From assembly GCF_031143425.1 (NCBI RefSeq), contig NC_090451.1, positions 354,586,339 through 354,650,338 of the forward strand: a stretch of 64,000 nucleotides of DNA, written 5' to 3'. The notes under the pieces were generated by a model. That model had not been told where the DNA came from. It saw only the letters and a list, made by a program, of their open reading frames with translations, and ran no database searches. The translations under genes and the position numbers were made by a program. This stretch comes from Pleurodeles waltl (taxonomy: Eukaryota; Chordata; Amphibia; Caudata; Salamandridae). Shown piece after piece: positions 57,231 to 64,000 of this stretch. Each line of letters begins with the position of its first letter. Position 1 is the stretch's first letter.

Positions 57231-59930
57231 TGGCTCTGTATATACTATATCAAAATGAGATATAGTATGCACAGAGTACAGGGGTTCCCCTGAGGCTTAA
57301 CAGAGGCTCAAGTAGATAATACTCATGCTCTCTTTTGTGGTAGTGTGGTTGAGCAGTTGGGTTTATCGGAGGGTAGTGCCAGGGGTTCCCCTGAGGCTTA
57401 ACAGAGGCTAAAGTAGATAATACTCATGCTCTCTTTTGTGGTAGTGTGGTCGAGCAGCTGGGCTTATCAGAGGGTAGTGCAAAGCATTTGCTGTACACAC
57501 ACAGAAAACAGAAGAAGCAAACACTGAATGACAACTCCAGACCAATTGTTTTTATTTTGCAAAAATATATTTTCTAAGTTTATTTTTAGAACCACACGAT
57601 TCAAGTAGCAGGTAGGTACCCTAAAACATTTTGTATTTCACACAGGTATCAACAGTACTTTGTTTGAAATAGGTAAGTAATACGATTTTTGAATTATTGG
57701 TGAAAAGCTATTTTAAAAATGGGCACTTTTTTTCAAACAGTTCCAGGGGAAAAAAAGTTAGATCTGTTTACAGGTAAGTACAACACTTACAGTCTCCAGG
57801 TTTTAAGAAGTCCACCGCTTGGGGTTCAAGTTAACCCCAAACACCCACCACCAGCAACACAGGGCCAGCCGTGGTGCAGAGGACAAAGTTGAGCAAATTT
57901 AATGTAGGCTCCTACAGAGACAGGGGGTACTCGGAATCAGGTCAGCCAGCTAAGTACCCACAACTCGGAAGGCAGACCAAGGGGACTAGAAGAGCACTGA
58001 AGGTGCCACAAGTAGGGACCAAACACACCCTCAGCGGCACAGGTGCAGCCGGGTGCAGGGTGCAAACAGGATGTCAGGTTTTCAATGCTGGTCTATGAGG
58101 AGACACCACCGGTCGGATAGGGAGGAGGGTCACCTGCTGAAAAATGAGGCACCGGGGATCGGTTTCTCCAAGGCCTGGGGGCTGCGGGTGCAGTGTGCCT
58201 TTAGGCCTCAGATATCTTTGTCTGGAGCTTCGCAGTCAGGGAAGGGTCCTCAGGATTCCCTCTACAGACGTCATCGTTGAGGGATGGGGAGGTCAACCCA
58301 GGTCGGGCACTTGCTCGCAATCGCCTGGGGACCCTCTCTTGCTGAGTGGACCACCTGGACAAGAGCCGTGGGCGTCGGGTATACAGGGGTCAAGACTCAC
58401 GCATCTGGAGTGAGGTGAGAGTCCTTAGTTGTAGGTTTCTTCAGAGAGAGCCACTGTCCTCGGGAGCTCTTGGTCCTCTGGTGGGCATGCGGTCAGGCAG
58501 TCCTCTGGGGGTTTGGAGAGGTTGCTGGCCCTGCAGGATGAATTGCCTTTTTGTAGCAGGGCTTCTGAAGATGCAGACAGGCTGGTGGGGCCAGGGACAA
58601 GTCATTTGTTGTCTGGAGTCTTCTCTGGTGGGGTCAGCTTAGCAGTCCTTTTTGCTTCTTTCTTTTTTTCCTCTAGAGGCCACCAGGAATCTGGTGAGCT
58701 AGGTTCAGGGGAGCCCTTAAATCCTACATTTACAGGTGTTACTGGTCAGAGGGCAGTAGCAATGGCTACTGTCCCGGAGGATGGATCCACACACTTCCTG
58801 TGCCCAACCCCTTTGGGGAGGAGGGCACATTCCTAACCCTACTGGTCCCTGTCCTCCAAAGCAAGCTGGAGGATTCTGCAGGGAGAGAGTCACTTCAGCT
58901 CTGGACATCTTGGGAGTGGACCTAGCTTGAGTGGTCACTCCTCCCTGTTTTACCTAATTGTGCCAATGGATTTGCTGCCAAAAGTGGAGTTTTGTCCGGG
59001 AGGAGTGGGACAGGCATCCCCACTAGCTGGAGTGCCCTGGGGCACTAACAGGAGACCTGGGCTTTTTAGGCTCACCGCCAAGTGTTACATTTTCTGCAGG
59101 TGGGAGGTGTGGAGCACCCAGAGAAGGCTTTGTTTCTGACCCCAGAAAGTACAAAGGCTCCCACCTCATGGGGTCAGAAACTTGTCTGTTAGTGGCAGGC
59201 TAGCACAGACTGGTCAGCCCTGCACTAAAGGGTTGGGTAGAATACTGGGGGCATCTCTAAGATGCCCTCTGCATTAATTTCACAATAAATCCAACCCTGG
59301 CATCAGTGTGGGTTTTTGTGCTGAGAAGTTTAATATTAAACTTCCCAGCCTTCAGTGAAGCCATCATGGAGCTGTGGAGTTTGTAATGACAAACTCCCCA
59401 CCCACGCACTCAATATGGCCACACTCCACTTACAGGGGTAAGAATTGACTTAGACACTGTAGGGGCATATTGCTCATGCAGCTATGCCCTCACCTGTGGT
59501 ATAGTACACCCTGCCTTAGGGCTGTAAGGCCTGCTAGAGAGGTGACTTAACTATGCCACAGGCAGTGGTTGATGGCATGGCACCCTGTGAGTGATGCTAT
59601 GTCGACTTTACCTTTTTCTCCCCACCAACACATACAATCTGCAATGGCAGTGTGCATATGTTTGGTGAGGGGTCCCTTAGGGTGGCACAAGACATGCTGC
59701 AGCCCATAGGCACCCTCCCTGGCCACAGAAGCTTTGGTACTACTAGTACCTTATACACAGGACTCAGCTGTGTGGCAACTGTGGAAGCAATGGTACAGTT
59801 TTTTTTAAAAAAGAACACTGGTGCTGGGGCCTGGTTAGCAGGTTCCTAGCATACACTCAGTCAAGTTAGCATCAATATCAGGCAAAAAGTGTGAGTGGGG
59901 TAACCATGCCAAAAGGGGCATACTCCTATA
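57231..59930 (-). mobile_element. Family 1 LTR-like element, antisense, copy 1e
   Basis: It begins TGTAGGAAGCTGGCTCTG and follows the complement of Family 1 in order to the dyad box (59821-59851) and a degraded 5' end near GGCATACTCCTATA (59917-59930). It carries a 101-bp tandem duplication at 57280-57481. No matching target-site duplication was found. Non-coding. The size agrees with copy 1b. Confidence 0.82.
57280..57481. repeat. 101-bp tandem duplication inside Family 1 copy 1e
   Basis: Two adjacent units start AGGGGTTCCCCTGAGGCTTA at 57280 and 57381 and differ at only a few bases. Each contains the element's conserved GCTCTCTTTTGTGGTAGTG block. Other Family 1 copies have a single unit. 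Confidence 0.9.
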
Positions 59931-61855
59931 TAACACCTATCCAGAACCGTCTCCAAGGCACATTCTCCTGCAAGACACACAGGCAGCCCTCCGGCAGCCA
60001 ACCTGATGGTGGTGGAAGATGTTATGTGGTGGAGAGAAATGGGATGGCATAGCCCCAATGCACAATATGGAGGACCCACTTGTCTGAAGGGAGGCCTTGC
60101 CACATTTGGAGGAAATATCGGATCCTGCCTTTGCCATGGTACCTTTGTCAGCAAGGACACACTAAAGTGGTCTAGCAGCTTATGGTGAGAAAAGGGACTG
60201 AGCTGTATGTTGCATCTGCTGTCTTGGGCAGTGCCTGTGTGAGCTGCAGCCATGAAAGGGTTGAAAAGCTTACTGGACCAGTGTAGGGAGCGGATGCTGG
60301 TGAAACTGAACCCCCATGCCATAACCACAAAGGGAAGAATTGTTGAAATTGTGTGTGTGGAGGCAGAATGACCCAAGGAACGTACTTTAGCCCTGCTTTC
60401 CTAAATTGTTCCAGTGTCACGAGCCATCAAATGGCATTTCCATCCAAGATGCCTACACAACCCAGAACAGCCTGTAAACCTCATTCAGCAAAGGAGCCGA
60501 AGTACCACACTCGTATCCATAGCTCGAACTAAGTAGTTGGTTGTGTACAAACCACATCAGATAACGAACTTTGCTGCGTCGCAGCCTTCATTAATAGCTT
60601 AGGTCATAGACACCCTGATGTAGTCTAGAACAGTAGGAAATATTTTTGCCACTGTGTCCCATAGAGCATGGGAGTAGCAGTCTAGAAGGCAGCTTACACT
60701 CTAACACAGAGCAACGCTTGAAGACGAAAAAAATGTTTCCTTTAAAGTTTCAATTCTTTTGGACTTGCAACTAGGTAGTGTGGTTGTGAAGGCGCTGGGA
60801 TTTACCCTCCTGGTGAATGCCTCCAACATCAAACTCCACGCCGTACAATATTGTTTAAGAAGGAGGGTTGCTTTGTGCTGCGCAATGAACAGAGCAGCCT
60901 GCTGATGTCCTGAGCATGGTTTCACCCAGCAAAGACTTCATTAAACAGTAATAGTGGTTCTGTAGATGCTAGAGTACCTCTCTCAAAACACTGGTCTTCA
61001 ACTCCACGGTGGGGAGATTTCATACTTCTGTCGGCCTTTGCATAATGATGGTAAGGAGGCACTTTCCTCAGCGGCAAGGCCAGGAGGCAAAAAAAGGCTA
61101 GTATCTGGAGAAATATCAAGGTCACTGGCATCCAGGAGGGCCTCTTTTTAGTGGTCATCATGTTGGGGAAATAAAATCCTCCTCCTCATCAAAATGGTCA
61201 ATGAATCAGTACCAAGAAGACTGTAGCACAAGGTAAGCACAAAGTACCAGAATTACAGTGACTGTCTGCAGCCTGAGCTCTGGTAGGAACTCGAAACTGG
61301 ATGCGCCCTCGGTCAAGGTCGTGATGGACTCTGCTCAGTGTCAGGAAGCAGAATAGTCTGGAAATTCTCCTCTGGTGTCTGTGGTGTCAATGCAAGGGGG
61401 ATCCACGTTTTAGGGGGAGCCAGAATTGACCCACCAGCAAAAGCCCAACTGTAAGCCCCTTTGGATCCTTGGGGTCGAAATGCGTGTTTTGGGATGGAAA
61501 AGTCCCTCGCATGGTGAGGGATGTGTACTCTTGCCCACCATGAGTGCTCCAGCGGCAACAAGTCTGGATCCCTGGTACAGATTATTTTTGTCATGAGTGA
61601 ACACGGATCATGCGTGTTCACCAAGACACAGGCTTACCTCGTGGTTTGAAGTCTTGTCTGTTCGGAGGGGGTGCTCAAAGTGCAACACTTACAGTTGTGA
61701 AAGGCTACTGCATTCGGCAGGAGTTAAGCAGCACAATCATGTTGACAGCAGCATACCATTTAGTGATCAGGAGAAGTGAACAGGCATTTTTACCTGCGTC
61801 ACTGGAGTAAGGCCTTCAGGCTCACTCTTGTAAAGTCCTGTGGCTGTGTGCTTGT
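59931..61855 (-). pseudogene. DIRS gag-like remnant (copy E)
   Basis: The sequence is similar to DIRS copies B and D in the same orientation. GGAGGACCCACTTGTCTG (60070-60087) matches GGAGGACCCACCTGTCC at 33657. GCCATGAAAGGGTTGAAAAG (60250) matches GCCATGAAAGGGGCGAAAGG at 33907. GCCATCAAATGGCATTTCC (60423) matches GCCATCAAAGGGCATGTCC at 34038. No reverse transcriptase catalytic motif is present. Frames are short and broken. The end near 61855 is uncertain. Confidence 0.65.
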
Positions 61856-61910
61856 CTGTGTGAGTGTGAGTGTGTGTGTGTGTGTTTGCTTATCTGTTGG
61901 TGTGTGTGAT

Positions 61911-61948
<38 letters not shown>

Positions 61949-61988
61949 TACATATATACACACACACACACACATACATATACACACA
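61856..61988. repeat. Compound microsatellite (TG)n(TA)n(CA)n
   Basis: Dinucleotide runs occur in order: TG (about 61871-61884), TG again (about 61900-61908), TA (61910-61938), CA (61938-61947), and CA mixed with TA to 61988. Three overlapping open frames here only reflect the simple repeat. Confidence 0.97.
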
Positions 61989-64000
61989 TGGAGGACTCTG
62001 GGTTCCATTTTGGGAGACCCAAAGCTGGCTGGAGAAATGTGTGGAGGATGAGGAATCCCCAAGACTGATTTGTGGATTGCTGCATTTCTTTAAGTTGAGT
62101 GGGACACACACTGAAGGAAGAGCCAGGCTCCTTAGTACACTTTAAAGAATGCTCTTTGATTCAGGGAGAGGTCACTGGTAAGGCATCTGGGCACATCTCA
62201 GGAAGGAGATGGGGCAGATAAGAGAATCAAAGAGAAAGGCTGAGGCCTTGAGGTAACCTTATGATGCACATATCACCTTGGCTGACATCTAGGTGTGATT
62301 CCCTAGTCATTCCTGATTTCTGGAGGAAAGGCAGAGGAGAAGGCACTTAAAAGGAAGCCGACTGTTGGAAGATGGGTCATTGGTTGTGTGGTCTGCACAA
62401 GTAATGGGTCCGCATGCGACCGCCACTGGAAACCAAACACCCCATTGTAGTGCTTGACTCTCATAGGGTAGTATTGCAGAACAGTCCAAGGCTTACTCAA
62501 GGGAGGTGGTGTGGACTAGTAATCCCCATTCACGAGTACACACGCATGACCAGTCTGTGGTTTTCTTTTGATAAAGTAAAAGTACATTTATTACTCACAC
62601 ACACACTACTCAATACTATGCAACAATCTACAAATATACACAAAGTGATGGAATCACTCTGGGAGGACATTGTGTAATCTCTCATGTCTCCCCCAAGAGA
62701 GGATATAATCCAACAACCCACATGGCAAAACAATCCCTGGCGTCCCCCTGCAACATTTGAACATTTGACAGCAATGTGGAATGAACACACCTACATCTGC
62801 AATTAAGTACTTCTATCTTGCCAAGAGGTGGCTATCAGTCTCATTGTTCAAATTTGCATCAACAGGGAGCATATAGGACCATATTCAAGCAATTTAACCA
62901 TTAGGATTACTTTTTGATTAATTTCAGATTACTTTCAAATTACTCTTAATTTACCATCAAATAATAGTTGAATGCATTGGATAATACCAGCCTACATCTC
63001 TAGTAGGCACAGTCCCACAAGCCAGAACAAAAGTCCACATAAGCTTGTGCTCTAACAACATGTAGAACGCTTGGGGGTTTATCATTCCTTTGTCCGACCC
63101 TACCTAAGGTGGTGACACAAACTTCATTGAGGGGGGGAGGCTGTGCTGCTCCTGCAGCTCCCCCTGCCCATGGGCATGGGTTTGGTGGGGGCCCCATCTC
63201 CCTGGGACCACCACAAGCTGGTTTAGGGGACTAAACCCCTGCTCAAGCCCCGCAAAGCCCCCGGTGCTTCATAGGGCCCTGGATGGGGTCCGGGCCCCTT
63301 CCTCTTCCAGAGGGGAAGTGCGACGGCACTCCCCTCGCTCCTCTTCCTCCTGGGGCAGCCCCCAGGCCCTGGCCCACCCCAGGGGCACAGTCTGGAGCAG
63401 CAGCGGAGCCCCACACGCTTCGTTGCTGCTTCTCAAAAGGTCAAATGTCACAATCCTTCTTCCCAGGATATCTCAGGCCCCAAATTTTTATCATTCTGGT
63501 ATCGTTTCACTCCTGGTGACAAGCCCTTGCCACCAGGAGCACTCTCCTTAGGCCTCCTGGCCTCAAAGGGTCCTAGATCATAAGGAGCCAGTCCCACTGA
63601 CTCCCTGCTCCAGTCATTCCTCTGAGTGCCCTCTTTCTTCTGGGCAGCGTGCTCTCCTTGCGCTAGCCCAGTCCTTCCTCCCAACTAGTCCTCTGGGGGG
63701 TAAGGGGGCCAGCTTGCCTGGCATTTGCCTCGCTGGCCTGAAGTTCTTCAGGGGCAGAGTCCCTGCCCCAGGGGAAGTCAGGGGGTTCTTCCTTCCAGTT
63801 GTCCATAATGCCCGTCTGCAGTCCCAGTGTCCAGCAGTGAAGCACAGCCAAGAGAGAGAGAGAGCTCTCCCCTGTGCAGGACCTTTTAAGTGGGGGCAGA
63901 TGTGTCCAGCAGGTCTGCACCTCTGGCCTATCCAGATGTACCACATCACTTCCTTGCCACCGCCCCCTCCTTCTTGCACAGTCTTTTAAGATAGCTCAAA
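61989..64000. other. No gene recognised; unclassified non-coding sequence
   Basis: Open frames are short (up to 121 codons), overlap on both strands and carry no recognised motif. On the minus strand 62575-62600 has an AATAAA-type signal next to a TG-rich run, which could mark the 3' end of an antisense LTR-like element. The part from 63120 to 63800 is GC-rich. Neither element boundaries nor exons could be supported by eye. Confidence 0.5.

Noticed and set aside
61776..62145. Overlapping frames rich in Cys/Val, Tyr/Ile and His/Thr
   Set aside because: They are translations of the TG/TA/CA microsatellite.
62986..64000. GC-rich end of the window as host exon or CpG-island promoter
   Set aside because: No conserved protein motif, and frames occur equally on both strands with no clear splice-bounded exon; left as unclassified.

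Overview
Organism and overall nature. This is eukaryotic, very repeat-dense DNA, and I found no host gene. APE-type LINEs, DIRS-type tyrosine-recombinase retrotransposons, a Penelope-like element, a tRNA-derived SINE and many kilobase-sized non-coding elements with TG...CA ends are packed end to end and inserted into one another. That mix, with long spacers and modest GC, fits a giant vertebrate genome, most likely a salamander or newt. The taxon is inferred from the repeat style; no search was run. Bacterial features (operons, RBS, CRISPR) do not apply, and most open frames are chance frames inside repeats.

Layout. 1-418: the 3' end of a Family 2 LTR-like element. 419-15756: an L1-type LINE (plus strand) in three pieces, split by two Family 1 insertions (2761-9307 and 11451-14101). 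Each insertion is flanked by a 5-bp duplication (GAGAG, GTTTG). The first also carries a nested Family 2 element (4965-8865, duplication ATACT), which holds a SINE at 8049-8402. 15757-16690: antisense Family 3 remnant. 16700-26274: Penelope-like DNA in rearranged, partly inverted copies, with a DIRS element (17692-22540, minus) in or against it and a complete Family 3 element at 23903-25985 (duplication ACCGA). 26275-32247: two antisense Family 1 copies around a 2.4-kb block of hairpins and tandem repeats (27403-29827). 32248-40690: two decayed DIRS copies separated by Family 2 and Family 4 elements. 40690-45132: Family 5 element split by an antisense Family 2 element (40823-43857, duplication ACTTG). 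45133-48362: LINE endonuclease scrap, a DIRS terminus and an antisense Family 4 element. 48363-57230: a DIRS copy (minus) split by a nearly intact 3.9-kb LINE (51310-55235, 12-bp duplication). 57231-61850: antisense Family 1, then another DIRS gag remnant. 61856-61988: TG/TA/CA microsatellite. 61989-64000: nothing recognised.

How the parts relate. The nesting gives a relative history: the L1, DIRS and Penelope copies are hosts; Families 1, 3 and 5 inserted later or alongside; Family 2 went into Families 1 and 5; the SINE went into Family 2. The LTR-like families 1, 2, 4 and 5 appear mutually related. They share TGTAGGAA-type ends, a GGGCTGCAGCAT core block and, in 1, 2 and 4, a 31-nt dyad box near the 5' end. 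No protein-coding partner for them is visible here, so they look like solo LTRs or non-autonomous elements. The most complete coding sequence is the LINE at 51346-54934, which has endonuclease and reverse transcriptase domains broken by one frameshift. Boundaries were set by eye and may be off by a few to tens of bases, except where a target-site duplication fixes them.
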